Shown piece after piece: positions 1-7,898 of a DNA stretch of 64,000 bases. Source of the DNA: Thiomonas sp. FB-Cd. GTDB taxonomy: Bacteria > Pseudomonadota > Gammaproteobacteria > Burkholderiales > Burkholderiaceae_C. The notes under the pieces are model-generated. The model did no database searches. It saw nothing but the letters and a program-made list of their open reading frames with translations, and was not told the DNA's origin. Location of the stretch: assembly GCF_000733775.1 (NCBI RefSeq), contig NZ_JPOE01000002.1, positions 2,294,001 to 2,358,000 of the forward strand. The letters run 5' to 3'. The position numbers were made by a program, and so were the translations under genes. The first letter of the stretch is position 1, and every line of letters begins with the position of its first letter.

Positions 1-1111
1 TCAGAATCGGCACACCGAGCAGTAAACCCCAGATGCCCCAGAGCCACCCCCAGGCAAGCAATCCGACAAATACGGCCACTGGGCTGAGTTGGCTGCTACG
101 ACTGGTCAGCCAAGGTGTTAGCAAATTGCCAACCAGGGTATGGATCGTGAGGGAGACCCCACCGATAACCAAGGCCATGTCGAGTGAGCCAAACTGCAAA
201 AAAGCAACCAGTCCAGATGTCGAAGCCGTGATCAGGGAGCCGACATAGGGCACTAGATTCAAGACGCCCGCCACGACGCCCCAGACAGCGGCGTTTTGCA
301 GGCCCAGCGCCAGCAGAGCTAAGCCGGTGAGCACAGCCACCAGCGCACTCGTGAAAATCTGCACGAGAAGGTAGCGCTGGATTTGCTCGGTGATTTCATG
401 GAGTGCTTGCAGCGTGATCTTTTTGCTGCTCAGGTTTGGGCCTGCTAGTTTGATCAATTTACGCCGGAAGCTGTCGCCAGAAATGATCAGGAAGTAGGTC
501 AGGAACAGCACGGCTGCAGTCTGACCCAACAGGGTCAGCAAGCCGATTGTGCTTGACCACAAATAGTTTTTGATATTGAAGTTTGAAGGCTCGACGATCA
601 CGCGCATGGCTTCATGGCTATTGTGGACCTCGGTCTGACTGCCGGCCGCTTTTTCGAGCTGGTTCGCGGCCTTTTGCACTGTTTCAAGAGTTGTGTCGTG
701 ATGGGCATCGCTCGGCTTGATTTCCATCTTGAACTTCTCGACCGCAGCCGGCAACGCGACAACCAAGCGCGTCGCCTGGTTGCTAAGCAAGTACGAAGCA
801 ATCCCTATCGCACTGCAAATCGTCAACAGGATCATGGCGGCGCCGAGCCAGCGCGGTATGCGACGGTGTCCCAGCCAGTTCACGGCCGGCGACAGTGCAT
901 AGCTCAGCATCAGACTCGTCATGAGCGGTATAAAAACGGCCTTGGCCCAGCTCAATACGAAAATACTTGCCAACGCGGCTAGAAGACCAAGCGACATGCT
1001 GCGAGTGTTGATCGGCACATGTAGCGGCAATGGCGTCGGCTCGCTCGGGCTGTGCTCCTGATTTGCTTGCCCAAGGTGTGACGTCCGGTTGTTTGCGTCG
1101 GATTTGCGCAT
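1..1111 (-). CDS. AI-2E family (PerM-like) transporter, 3' end beyond window
   Basis: I translated this frame by hand: it is open from an ATG at 1111 to the left edge, about 370 codons, with no stop reached. After a hydrophilic N-terminus come two membrane segments, a charged loop rich in Lys/Glu/His, then several more hydrophobic helices. Two glycine-rich stretches, VVAGVLNLVPYVGSLIT and the terminal WGWLWGIWGLLLGVPIL, are typical of the AI-2E/PerM transporter family, which are inner-membrane proteins of about 350 residues. Substrate cannot be told from sequence. It is probably host DNA at the island edge because everything to its right is transposon debris. C-terminus not seen. Confidence 0.85.
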   Translation of the reverse strand, partial: MRKSDANNRTSHLGQANQEHSPSEPTPLPLHVPINTRSMSLGLLAALASIFVLSWAKAVFIPLMTSLMLSYALSPAVNWLGHRRIPRWLGAAMILLTICSAIGIASYLLSNQATRLVVALPAAVEKFKMEIKPSDAHHDTTLETVQKAANQLEKAAGSQTEVHNSHEAMRVIVEPSNFNIKNYLWSSTIGLLTLLGQTAAVLFLTYFLIISGDSFRRKLIKLAGPNLSSKKITLQALHEITEQIQRYLLVQIFTSALVAVLTGLALLALGLQNAAVWGVVAGVLNLVPYVGSLITASTSGLVAFLQFGSLDMALVIGGVSLTIHTLVGNLLTPWLTSRSSQLSPVAVFVGLLAWGWLWGIWGLLLGVPIL

Positions 1112-1481
1112 AATGTGTTCACCAAAAGTTATCGAAACGATAGCAAGCGAAACGATCTGCATAGATTGCGGTGAAGTCATTGGCTGGAGCTGGCGCCAGC
1201 GGTTTCGTCCTGCTCACCGCAAACGCTTGAGTCAGGGCAACGAGCAAGTTCTTCGACCTAGGAACCCATCAAAAATAAAAATCGGTGGGTTCAAATTTCT
1301 CGTAGAGTCAATGTCTATGCGGCTCTCCGTGGTGTTTTACTTTCCTATATATACATAGGGTGGCGGCGCTGACTTGTCAGCCAGCTGTCTGCTCATGGGA
1401 TGGACGCCCCCACCCGCGGCGGCATCGATGTGCCTAAGTGGAGGGGTTGTCAGTCCACTTGAACGGATAGGATCGTCCATC
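1112..1481. other. gene-free stretch between AI-2E gene and IS110 relic
   Basis: No convincing coding frame on either strand. It is lower in GC around 1255-1360 and has a small perfect hairpin (CTGAC-tt-GTCAG) near 1369. It may hold the promoter of the AI-2E gene and the lost left end of the IS110 element; neither is provable here. Confidence 0.4.
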
Positions 1482-1795
1482 ATGAAGGTTACGACCATCT
1501 GGATCGATCTGGCGAAGAACGTGTTTGTGCGACCTGAAAGTCGCCTGAGTCTCTGTTCCACAGGAGGAGTGATGACACCTATCTGCGTACGCTGCTGATT
1601 CACGGGGCGCGATCAGTGATCGACAGCGCCCAGCGCAAAGCCAATGAGGTCGGCTGGCTGGCCAAGCTGATCCACAGGCGCAACGCCAACGTCGCGGCGG
1701 TCGCGCTGGCCAACAAGAATGCACGGATCGTGTGGGCGCTCCTGGCCCACAACCGCGAGTACCAACCAGGCTACACGGCACGCGCGACAGCCTGA
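1482..1795 (+). pseudogene. IS110-family transposase relic (N-terminus joined to C-terminus)
   Basis: The ATG at 1482 opens with MKVTTIWIDLAKNVF, the start of the DEDD catalytic domain of IS110 transposases. After about 25 codons the frame changes, and from about 1571 a different frame reads DDTYLRTLLIHGARSVID and then VAAVALANKNARIVWALL, the conserved C-terminal Transposase_20 signature, ending at the TGA at 1795. The middle of the protein (roughly 250 residues in intact members) is missing and the two ends are out of frame. The gene is dead and marks old mobile activity at this junction. Confidence 0.8.
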
Positions 1796-1974
1796 TCCAG
1801 GCGCCGGCGTCGACAGACAACGAGCGGCACGACAGAAGGAGAACCGACAACCACCGATTGCTCAGGCGATCAAGACGTGATGGCAAAGCAGGTCAGACCG
1901 TGGCGGCCAAAGCCCGTAGAAGTCAGAGCACTTCGAGTGCGCTTGCTGATCGAGGAGGCCGCCAGCGCATTCCA

Positions 1975-2475
1975 TCAGGGACAGCGGGCATGTGCCCGAA
2001 CCAAAGTCCGGAACATGGCTGCAATCTCCTTCCCCTCCATCAACAGCGCGCGAAGCTTGACAAGCCGGGGTCGTCCATACATGACTTCCCAAGGCAACAG
2101 CGAGCCCCAGCACATTGATCGCAACCAGCGTTTCGAGTTCTGGCCTCTCAGCTTGATCTTCGGGTCGCTCAATCGGCCGATGACTTCGAACACATTGGGT
2201 GCTTGCTGGACCACGTGCTCCCACAGCCTGGGGTGAAAGCGTGTGCCACCCAGGAGCCCGTCGAACCAGTCAACCAAGTGTGCCAGCTTAGGCGATTTCA
2301 AGAACAACGGCTCGAAGCATTCCAGGTTGTTGCGGATCTTTAGCGCCAGGTCGGCAATGAAGCGGCTGAGCAGCCCAAACGTAGCTTCGGTTTCCTCGCG
2401 GTCCGCCGGCTCGACTGTCCCCAGGTCGGGGTCCCAAATCCATGGGGAAAATTGCCCCTGCGGTCCCGCGCCCAA
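1975..2475 (-). CDS. unrecognised ORF, probably a gene fragment
   Basis: An open frame of 166 codons from a TTG. The translation looks protein-like: alternating hydrophobic helices (LLSRFIADLALKIRNNLECF) and a Trp-rich middle, not the Arg/Pro/Ser-rich text of shadow frames. I recognise no family. Its 5' end runs into the tail of the Mrr-like membrane fragment in another frame, so it may be the remainder of a gene whose start was lost. Start and reality are uncertain. Confidence 0.3.
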   Translation of the reverse strand: MGAGPQGQFSPWIWDPDLGTVEPADREETEATFGLLSRFIADLALKIRNNLECFEPLFLKSPKLAHLVDWFDGLLGGTRFHPRLWEHVVQQAPNVFEVIGRLSDPKIKLRGQNSKRWLRSMCWGSLLPWEVMYGRPRLVKLRALLMEGKEIAAMFRTLVRAHARCP

Positions 2476-2494
2476 CCTTCGATGGCGCCCAGCG

Positions 2495-2746
2495 GCGTTG
2501 ATCGAGGATCTGTCCGATCAGCCCGATGAGCGCGACGGCACCGAAGAACAGCAGCGCCAGATTGTCCAAGGCCGTCAGCATCGGCGCCAGAGCGCGTGTG
2601 AACAGGCTGGCCGACAACGACGCGGTGGACATCCGCAACCCCGCAAACACGGCAATCCCCAGCAATCCACGGCCCCACCAGGACAGGGTCAGGAGGATCC
2701 CCAAACTGGAGGGCTGCGAGGGTCGTGAACGTCTTCGGCGCGGCAT
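2495..2746 (-). pseudogene. N-terminal membrane segment of an Mrr-like restriction endonuclease
   Basis: From the ATG at 2746 the frame reads a basic start (MPRRRRSRPSQ) and two hydrophobic helices, about residues 15-35 and 60-80, ending in a basic LIDQRR-type stop-transfer region. Membrane-anchored Mrr-type restriction proteins commonly begin this way and continue with a PD-(D/E)XK Mrr_cat domain. Here the frame turns to nonsense near 2495 and no Mrr catalytic motif follows, so only the anchor survives. Assignment to Mrr rests on N-terminal resemblance only; a generic small membrane protein is the alternative. Confidence 0.4.
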
Positions 2747-2836
2747 GACGATGAACGTGAACACAAAGGGCGGTGCAGGGGCGCACGGCTAGTGTAATGA
2801 GGCCCTGTCCCCGTGCAGACGACGCGCAAACAAGGT

Positions 2837-3286
2837 TCAAGCGTCCCGCGCCAACACGATCACCTTCCCCACATCGAACCCCGTGGTCTCTTCGTCATAG
2901 CCACGTGGGTTGCTCAACACCCGACGCCCCTGATCCTGTTGGAAGCTATCGGGATGGTTGTGCTCGGCTGATGGCATGCGAAGCCATCGACCACCTTCTT
3001 GAAAATACATGTTGTCCCCGTACTGCCGCTCCAAGCCCCCAAGGGAGTCAAGCCGCTTGTTCGGGCACTGCTGGAAATACTCGTTCATGCCAAGCACCTT
3101 GGTCAAGCGCATCGCGTAGACCAGCCGGCAGCCGGTGGACTTGGTCGAGTGACCTATGACCCAGTCTCCAGGCTGGAGCCTCGCATTCTTGTGGTTCGGC
3201 GTGCAAAGTGCCAGAGAACAGACATCGAAATGCGGATTGGGGGTGAGGCCCGAATCGGTGGTTATGACATACTTTAGCAACTTCAC
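2837..3286 (-). CDS. Nmad2-like protein (nucleotide modification associated domain)
   Basis: 149 residues. The N-terminal block KLLKYVITTDSGLTPNPHFD followed by CSLALCTPNHKNARLQPGDW and IGHS resembles the Nmad2 family (pattern: Tyr-x-x-Thr-x-Asp-x-Gly-x-x-Pro-Asn-Pro, then CxP, then GDWI.G), proposed from comparative genomics to work beside DNA base modification or salvage enzymes. The start is taken as the GTG at 3286: an AGGAG stands 7 bases upstream, and this GTG overlaps the stop of the upstream Nmad3-like reading frame (GTGA), a typical coupling. Longer frames starting further upstream only add shadow sequence. No base-modifying enzyme is visible nearby, so a role is inferred only from family. 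Confidence 0.6.
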   Translation of the reverse strand: MKLLKYVITTDSGLTPNPHFDVCSLALCTPNHKNARLQPGDWVIGHSTKSTGCRLVYAMRLTKVLGMNEYFQQCPNKRLDSLGGLERQYGDNMYFQEGGRWLRMPSAEHNHPDSFQQDQGRRVLSNPRGYDEETTGFDVGKVIVLARDA

Positions 3287-3950
3287 GCATTTCTCCTGAT
3301 CAGACTGGCCACCCAAGCTCCCAACTCGGGGTAGTAAGCGCCGTCGATGACGAATTCCTGGCCTTTCGCGGCGGAGCGAAGAATCGCCTCATTGCCCCGG
3401 ATTTCCCATTGCTCGTCGCGCGGGTGGTAGCTCAGCGGTTTCCGACCCTGGGGGTAAACCAGCGTGGTAAGGACCAGACGCTTCGGGAACGGCCCGGAGA
3501 CGTGAGTTGCAACTCCAGTTGCATCAGCCAGAAGCGACCGCCTCCGACGGTGCCTGTCGACGCGTACGCCGAAGCGCAGCGTCCTACATACAGCGTGTTG
3601 CGCGGGTCTGTATATCAATCCGGGGGTGCGACGCGCGGGTGATGAACGATCCAGGGGTGGCGACGGACTACGCCATCCCGCTGCGTCACGACCGGCAGCA
3701 CCTCGTCTACTTCGAGCCAGCCAAAGAGCACATGCAGATCCGGAGCGTCCGGCGCGTACCGCCAGCAACCGGCAACAGATTCGGCGCGGCGGAACCAGCC
3801 GAAGAATAGGAAAACGTCGCCGACGCCAACACCCTGATGTGCAAGATGGCTCTGCGCCGCACCGGTCTGCCCCAGCGCTGGGCGCCAGCCACCAAGCCGT
3901 TGGTGTGGCCACCACCAAGATCAGGATCGTGGTGGACTCGCGTTTCTAGG
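3283..3950 (-). pseudogene. Nmad3-like gene broken by frameshifts and a stop
   Basis: Pieces of one protein appear in three frames. One reads VHHDPDLG. The next reads GWRPALGQTGAAQSHLAHQG then VGDVFLFFGWFRRAE and LHVLFGWLEVDEVL, ending at an in-frame TGA inside the sequence PPD-stop-YTDPRNTLYVG. The last reads from about 3470 to the end with KGQEFVIDGAYYPELGAWV. The order and motifs (HxDPDL, WRPxxGQxGAAQxHL, GDxFLFFGWFR, FGWLxV) match the Nmad3 family, which often neighbours Nmad2. At least two frameshifts and one stop make a working protein unlikely unless the sequence has errors. Confidence 0.6.
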
Positions 3951-4151
3951 CTGATCCTGCCGCCCGACAGGCCGCGAAGCACTGGCTCCAGAGCCTGATC
4001 GGCATGTCCAGGCGAGCGAGGGTCGCAGAATCGCGTGTACTTGGAATTGGCAGAGGAACAATCCGGCCATGTCTTTCAGCATTGGCCCGCTCCTGCGTGA
4101 ATTCCAGTGGCGGCATAGCAGGACAGATGGCAGGCCGCCACTTGGCGCGCC

Positions 4152-4184
4152 TTGTATATGCATTGAATATGTATAATTGCAGCG
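4152..4184 (+). promoter_or_regulatory. probable brnTA promoter/operator
   Basis: An AT-rich island directly before the GTG of brnT contains TATAAT (4172-4177) and an imperfect inverted repeat TATATGCAT / ATATGTATA. BrnA antitoxins autoregulate their operon, so this is the expected operator place. The -35 match is poor. Confidence 0.4.
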
Positions 4185-4451
4185 GTGGACATTGAGTTTG
4201 ATCCGGCCAAGGCCCGCAGCAATCTGCGTAAGCATGGGGTGAGTTTCACCCATGCCGAAGAGGCCTTGCATGACGACATGGCCTTGACCATCGAAGACCC
4301 GGACGCACGCGGTGAACAGCGGTTCATCACCCTGGGAATGGACACGCTGGGGCGCATGTTGGTGGTTGTCCATACGCCACGCGGATAGGCCGTGCGCATC
4401 ATTTCGGCCCGCAAGGCCAGCCCAGGCGAAACGGAGAAATACCATGCGTGA
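4185..4451 (+). pseudogene. brnT: brnT toxin with in-frame stop near the C-terminus
   Basis: The GTG at 4185 starts MDIEFDPAKARSNLRKHGVSF, the classic start of BrnT, a RelE-like ribonuclease toxin that blocks translation. The frame stops with TAG at 4386-4388, after HTPRG. Reading through that single stop gives AVRIISARKASPGETEKYHA and a natural TGA at 4449-4451, overlapping the brnA start, exactly as in intact brnTA operons. So one nonsense change removes the last 20 or so residues, which in the family include the conserved RIISAR segment with active-site Arg. The toxin is probably inactive. Confidence 0.8.
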
Positions 4452-4686
4452 AGAGTACGATTTCAGCAAAGGCAAACGCGGCGCAGTCGTCACCACGCCC
4501 GGCAAAAAGCGCATCACCATTTATCTGGACGCGGACGTAATCGACACCTTCCAGAAGCAGGCCGAGCAAAAAGGTGTGGGCTATCAAACGCTCATCAATG
4601 CGGCGCTGCGCGAGGCATCGAGCAAAGAACCGGTAACCCTCGACGCGCTGCGGCGCGTCATCCGCGAGGAATTGCACACGGCCTGA
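4444..4686 (+). CDS. brnA: BrnA antitoxin
   Basis: 80 residues from the ATG at 4444, which overlaps the ancestral brnT stop. A basic N-terminal tail (MREEYDFSKGKRGAV) precedes a ribbon-helix-helix core (KKRITIYLDADVIDTFQKQA then GYQTLINAALREA), the DNA-binding antitoxin that binds BrnT and represses its own operon. It is intact, while its toxin carries a stop, so it may survive as a lone repressor. It may be translated poorly now that ribosomes on brnT terminate about 56 bases upstream. Confidence 0.85.
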   Translation: MREEYDFSKGKRGAVVTTPGKKRITIYLDADVIDTFQKQAEQKGVGYQTLINAALREASSKEPVTLDALRRVIREELHTA

Positions 4687-4742
4687 ACTCCATGGCGGCG
4701 GGCTGGAGTTGGGGCCGACCCGCTCCACGGGAGACTGGTCGT

Positions 4743-4772
4743 CGGCCTTATGTGGAGCTCCACATAAGGCCG
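4743..4772. repeat. perfect 30-bp palindrome
   Basis: The 15-base arm CGGCCTTATGTGGAG is followed at once by its exact reverse complement. It lies in the 348-bp gap between brnA and the ribbon-helix-helix gene; the rest of that gap shows nothing. It has no T-tract, so it is not a standard terminator. A recombinase or replication-protein site is possible. Confidence 0.6.
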
Positions 4773-5034
4773 AACTGCGGTCAGCAGACCGAACAGCATG
4801 GCGATCACTGGCCCGCACACCATATTGCAATCAAGGTCATGCCCGTCCCTATAAGAGTCGACTGATGTTCAACCAAGGGAACGTCCAGGCGAACGGCCGC
4901 CTAGACGCCAACGCACTTTATTGCAGTCGCCGGCGGCTCCCGGAACAACTCTTTTAGCCATAGAGGACCGTCTTTAACGGCACAGACATCTTCCTCATGG
5001 CGGTTGATCGACCAACTCTCCGACGCAGACTGTT

Positions 5035-5235
5035 TCACCGCAAAATGATCTTCACGTCTCGGCCATTTTGCCGAATGATGATCGAGCCGTCTTCCTGCTC
5101 ACTGCGACTGGCGACGTTAAGCAATGCGACGGCTTTGCGCAAAATCTCTGCTTTCGAGCTTGCGTGGTAATGCGCCTTCAATGTTTCGAGCGTCTGTTCG
5201 AGCTTCGAGTCGATGTTGAACGAGGTGACGGCCAC
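5035..5235 (-). CDS. small ribbon-helix-helix DNA-binding protein
   Basis: 66 residues from a GTG at 5235. The first part, MAVTSFNIDSKLEQTLETLK, followed by SSKAEILRKAVALLN, has the strand-helix-helix pattern of CopG/Arc-type regulators (hydrophobic beta strand with alternating Ser/Phe/Ile, then two helices with a Ser-Lys-Ala-Glu turn). The C-terminus GSIIIRQNGRDVKIILR is a short beta hairpin. Such proteins are antitoxins or plasmid/transposon repressors. No toxin gene is beside it. A palindromic operator 22 bp upstream suggests autoregulation. Confidence 0.6.
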   Translation of the reverse strand: MAVTSFNIDSKLEQTLETLKAHYHASSKAEILRKAVALLNVASRSEQEDGSIIIRQNGRDVKIILR

Positions 5236-5256
5236 GATGTTTCCCTTGAGGATCCC

Positions 5257-5280
5257 TGTGAAATATATATAGATTTCACA
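5257..5280 (-). promoter_or_regulatory. candidate operator of the ribbon-helix-helix gene
   Basis: A perfect 8-bp inverted repeat TGTGAAAT (5257-5264) and ATTTCACA (5273-5280) with an 8-bp AT-only-but-one spacer, placed 22 bp before the GTG of the gene. The AT-rich centre could be the -10 region. Confidence 0.5.
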
Positions 5281-5313
5281 TACTCAACAAGTCCAAGTCC
5301 AGTCTTGCTTGAC

Positions 5314-5477
5314 AGAGAGATTTCTCGGTGTCTTGGACTCTCCGGGGATCAGGGCAGATTTGAATAGCAGCGATAAAGCGCCGGCCATGTCAAAACGATG
5401 GCTCCGTCATCAAAGTTAGGTGGCGCAAAACCGGCACGAACCCCAACACTGCGGCGAAGGTACCAAGTGGTTTAAAT
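5314..5477 (+). repeat. left part of 314-bp direct repeat, copy 1 (split by ISL3 transposon)
   Basis: Nearly identical to 31431-31594 with the same orientation and no indels. It is interrupted exactly at the GTTTAAAT target site, where the ISL3 transposon begins; the second part resumes at 9777. Confidence 0.9.
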
Positions 5478-5510
5478 GGGTATCCGGATTAGAGTGTGTA
5501 TCCGCCCTAG

Positions 5511-7110
5511 GAGTCTGTCGGACTTGAGTTCGAGCGAACCCGGATAATCAGTGCGGCGCGTTTTTTTGGACGGCGGCGCGCTGATCGAGTGTTCTGGAGG
5601 GTTCAGGCGGCGCAGTGAGGGGGCATGAGGCCGCCTGAGGACTCGGTTTTAGCGTGATTGGGGCGCATTTTCCCTCACGCCGCGCGCAGCACGTACATGC
5701 GCTTGATGTTCCAGGCCATGGTCACCAAGCTCCACTCGCCTTGCGCTTTGGCCAGCCCACGCAGGCTCATCTGGCGCCAGCCCATCACCCGCTTGATGAT
5801 GCCGAACACCGGCTCCACCGTCTGCTTGCGCAAGCTGTAGAGGGCTCGCCCAGCCTGTGTGCGCAGCCGGTGCGCCATCCGCTCCACCGCATCCGTCGTC
5901 TGAGGGTCGGGCGCATCGGATGCGAAGCGCTCCATCACGGGCGTGTGATGCGACTGCCTCTTGAGCGCCAGCAGCGGCTCGACCCCGGCATCGCCGCAGG
6001 CGATCACGTTGGCCTGGCTGCAGTAGCCGTTGTCCGCAATCAGGGACTGCACCTCGCCCAGCACCGCAGGCAACGCCACAATCTGCTCCAGCGTGGGCAC
6101 GACTTCGCGCTTGTCGTTGGGCGCCTGGCTCACATGCCGGGTGATCACCATCATCGTCTGGGTGTCCACGCCGGCTTGGGCGTTGTAACTCTGCTCGAAG
6201 CTCCCGCCCGACACGGGCATGATGCGTGACTCCTCATCCGTGAGGTTGACTTGGTCGCTGTCCATGGGACCCGCCTGGGGCGGCTCGGGGTCCTTGCCGC
6301 GGGGTTTCTTGCCCGCGTCGCGCTGGGCCTGGCGCTTGGCCTGCTTGGCCTCGAACTCCTGCTGCTCCGTCTTGAAGCGTTCGGCTGCGCGCTGCGCGAT
6401 CTTGGCCTTGGCCTGCGCAATGGCTCTGAGGCGATCCTCCCGCCGGGCGATCTCGGCGGGCACATCCATGCCGTCGGGCGCGCTGGCGCGATCGCTCGTC
6501 TCCGCCAGCGCCAGCAGGCCCTGGACTTCCTCGCGCAACTGCGCCTCAATCTTGTTGGCATGCGCCCACGACAGCGCCTTGTGCTTGCTGGCGTTGGCGT
6601 CGATCTTGGTGCCGTCCAGCGCAATGTGTCCGAGTTTGAGCAGCTTCATCTCGCGTGCGAGCACCAGCACCTGCACAAACAGGGACTCGACTTCCTTGAG
6701 GAAGCGGTGGCGGAACGTCGCCAGCGTGTCGTGATCGGGGTGGGTATTGGCGGCAACAAAGCGAAACGCCACCGAGTCGTAGGTCGCGCGCTCAATCTTG
6801 CGGCTCGAATGCACGCCGTTGGCGTAGCCGTAGATCAGCAGCCCCAGCAGCACGGCAGGGTGATGCGCCGCCGATCCGCGCCCCGCATACTGCTTGACCA
6901 GATCGTCCAGATCAAGGCGATCGATGACTTCCACAACGAACCGTGCCAAGTGATCCTGCGGCAACCACTCGTCCACCGATGGCGGCAGGAGGTAGGCAGT
7001 GTCTCGGTCAACGCTAACGAAGCGGCTCATCGCAAAAAACCCAGGAATGCACTGCCTCCATTGTCATGCATCGCCTTCAAATCCGAAAGCCTCGAAAGTC
7101 CGACAGGCTC
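5511..7110 (-). mobile_element. IS1182-family insertion sequence inside the ISL3 transposon
   Basis: A 1600-bp element with terminal inverted repeats: left GAGTCTGTCGGACTT, right end complement GAGCCTGTCGGACTT. It is flanked by CTAG on both sides (5507-5510 and 7111-7114), a palindromic 4-bp target duplication usual for the family. It encodes one transposase on the minus strand and lies just inside the left end of the ISL3 transposon, leaving that transposon's right-hand genes intact. Confidence 0.9.
5675..7030 (-). CDS. IS1182-family transposase
   Basis: 451 residues, full length. The N-terminal DUF772-type domain (MSRFVSVDRDTAYLLPPSVD, then HHPAVLLGLLIYGYANGVHS) precedes a DDE domain with the first Asp in HIALDGTKIDANASK, an inserted Lys/Ala/Gln-rich coiled stretch at about 190-250, the second Asp in SLIADNGYC, and the Glu near TVEPVFGIIKRVMG. 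It has an ATG start at 7030, 80 bp inside the right inverted repeat. It looks active. Confidence 0.92.
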   Translation of the reverse strand: MSRFVSVDRDTAYLLPPSVDEWLPQDHLARFVVEVIDRLDLDDLVKQYAGRGSAAHHPAVLLGLLIYGYANGVHSSRKIERATYDSVAFRFVAANTHPDHDTLATFRHRFLKEVESLFVQVLVLAREMKLLKLGHIALDGTKIDANASKHKALSWAHANKIEAQLREEVQGLLALAETSDRASAPDGMDVPAEIARREDRLRAIAQAKAKIAQRAAERFKTEQQEFEAKQAKRQAQRDAGKKPRGKDPEPPQAGPMDSDQVNLTDEESRIMPVSGGSFEQSYNAQAGVDTQTMMVITRHVSQAPNDKREVVPTLEQIVALPAVLGEVQSLIADNGYCSQANVIACGDAGVEPLLALKRQSHHTPVMERFASDAPDPQTTDAVERMAHRLRTQAGRALYSLRKQTVEPVFGIIKRVMGWRQMSLRGLAKAQGEWSLVTMAWNIKRMYVLRAA

Positions 7111-7215
7111 CTAGCAGCAGATGCGCGTCACAGAAGTGCAATCTCGGATTGCGATGTTGACACCGAGGCGAGCGTCGCCTAGGATGAAATCGGACTACCT
7201 TGTGGAGCGCACGTC

Positions 7216-7506
7216 ATGAAACCATCGGCAGCCCTGGAGTCGCACCGCGCGGCGATCCGCCGGATCGTCGAGGCGCACCGCGCCCGGAACCCGCGCGTGT
7301 TCGGGTCGGTCTTGCACGGCGACGACGCCGAGGGAAGCGACCTGGACCTGCTGATCGACCCGACCGCCGAAACGTCGCTGTTCGACATCGGCGCGATCCG
7401 ACTGGAACTGGGCGCGCTCCTGGGCGTGCCCGTTGATGTGCTGACGCCGAACGGACTGCCGGACAAGTTTCGAGCACGGGTCATCGCCGAAGCGAGGCCG
7501 GTGTGA
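7216..7506 (+). CDS. mntA: MNT-type nucleotidyltransferase antitoxin (MntA)
   Basis: 96 residues. It contains the minimal nucleotidyltransferase signature GSVLHGDDAEGSDLDLLID (GSxxHG...SDxDL) at about residues 30-50, which holds the two metal-binding Asp residues. MntA-type antitoxins neutralise HepT toxins by adding AMP groups to a tyrosine near the HEPN active site. The stop overlaps the GTG of hepT (GTGA), so the two are translationally coupled. It is the first passenger gene of the ISL3 transposon after the IS1182 insertion. Confidence 0.88.
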   Translation: MKPSAALESHRAAIRRIVEAHRARNPRVFGSVLHGDDAEGSDLDLLIDPTAETSLFDIGAIRLELGALLGVPVDVLTPNGLPDKFRARVIAEARPV

Positions 7507-7898
7507 CTCACGACGATCTCCGACTGCCCGACTACCTCGGGCACATCCTGGACGCCATCGAGCGCATCGAGCGCTACACCGCAGGCATGGACGAAGTGGC
7601 GTTCGCGCAGAACTCCCTGGTCCAGGACGCGGTGGTCCGCAACTTCGAGATCATCGGCGAAGCCAGCCGGAACATCATCAAGCGGCATCGCGACTTCGCC
7701 GCTGCAAACCCCAATTTGCCGCTCGCCGTGGCCTACGAGATGCGCAATGCCGTCGCACATGGGTACTTCAAGGTGGATCTCGGAATCGTCTGGAAAACGG
7801 TTCGCGATGACCTTGACGCTTTGAAACGCAGCGTCGCATCGGCGCTCATTGAGGTATGCACCAACCACGGCTTAGCCGGGGCGGACCATGACGAGTAG
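7503..7898 (+). CDS. hepT: HepT-type HEPN ribonuclease toxin (DUF86)
   Basis: 131 residues from a GTG overlapping the mntA stop. All-helical HEPN fold; the active motif RNAVAHGY (Rx4HxY) is present in full at about residues 105-112, so both the RNase residues and the tyrosine modified by MntA are there. Preceding sequence IIGEASRNI is also typical. It is an RNase toxin that would arrest growth if the antitoxin fails, so it can stabilise the transposon or defend against phage. Its end overlaps the next ORF by 11 bp. Confidence 0.9.
   Translation: MTHDDLRLPDYLGHILDAIERIERYTAGMDEVAFAQNSLVQDAVVRNFEIIGEASRNIIKRHRDFAAANPNLPLAVAYEMRNAVAHGYFKVDLGIVWKTVRDDLDALKRSVASALIEVCTNHGLAGADHDE

Noticed and set aside
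6251..7114. Long plus-strand open frame opposite the IS1182 transposase
   Set aside because: Antisense frame of an intact transposase gene; composition is that of a shadow.
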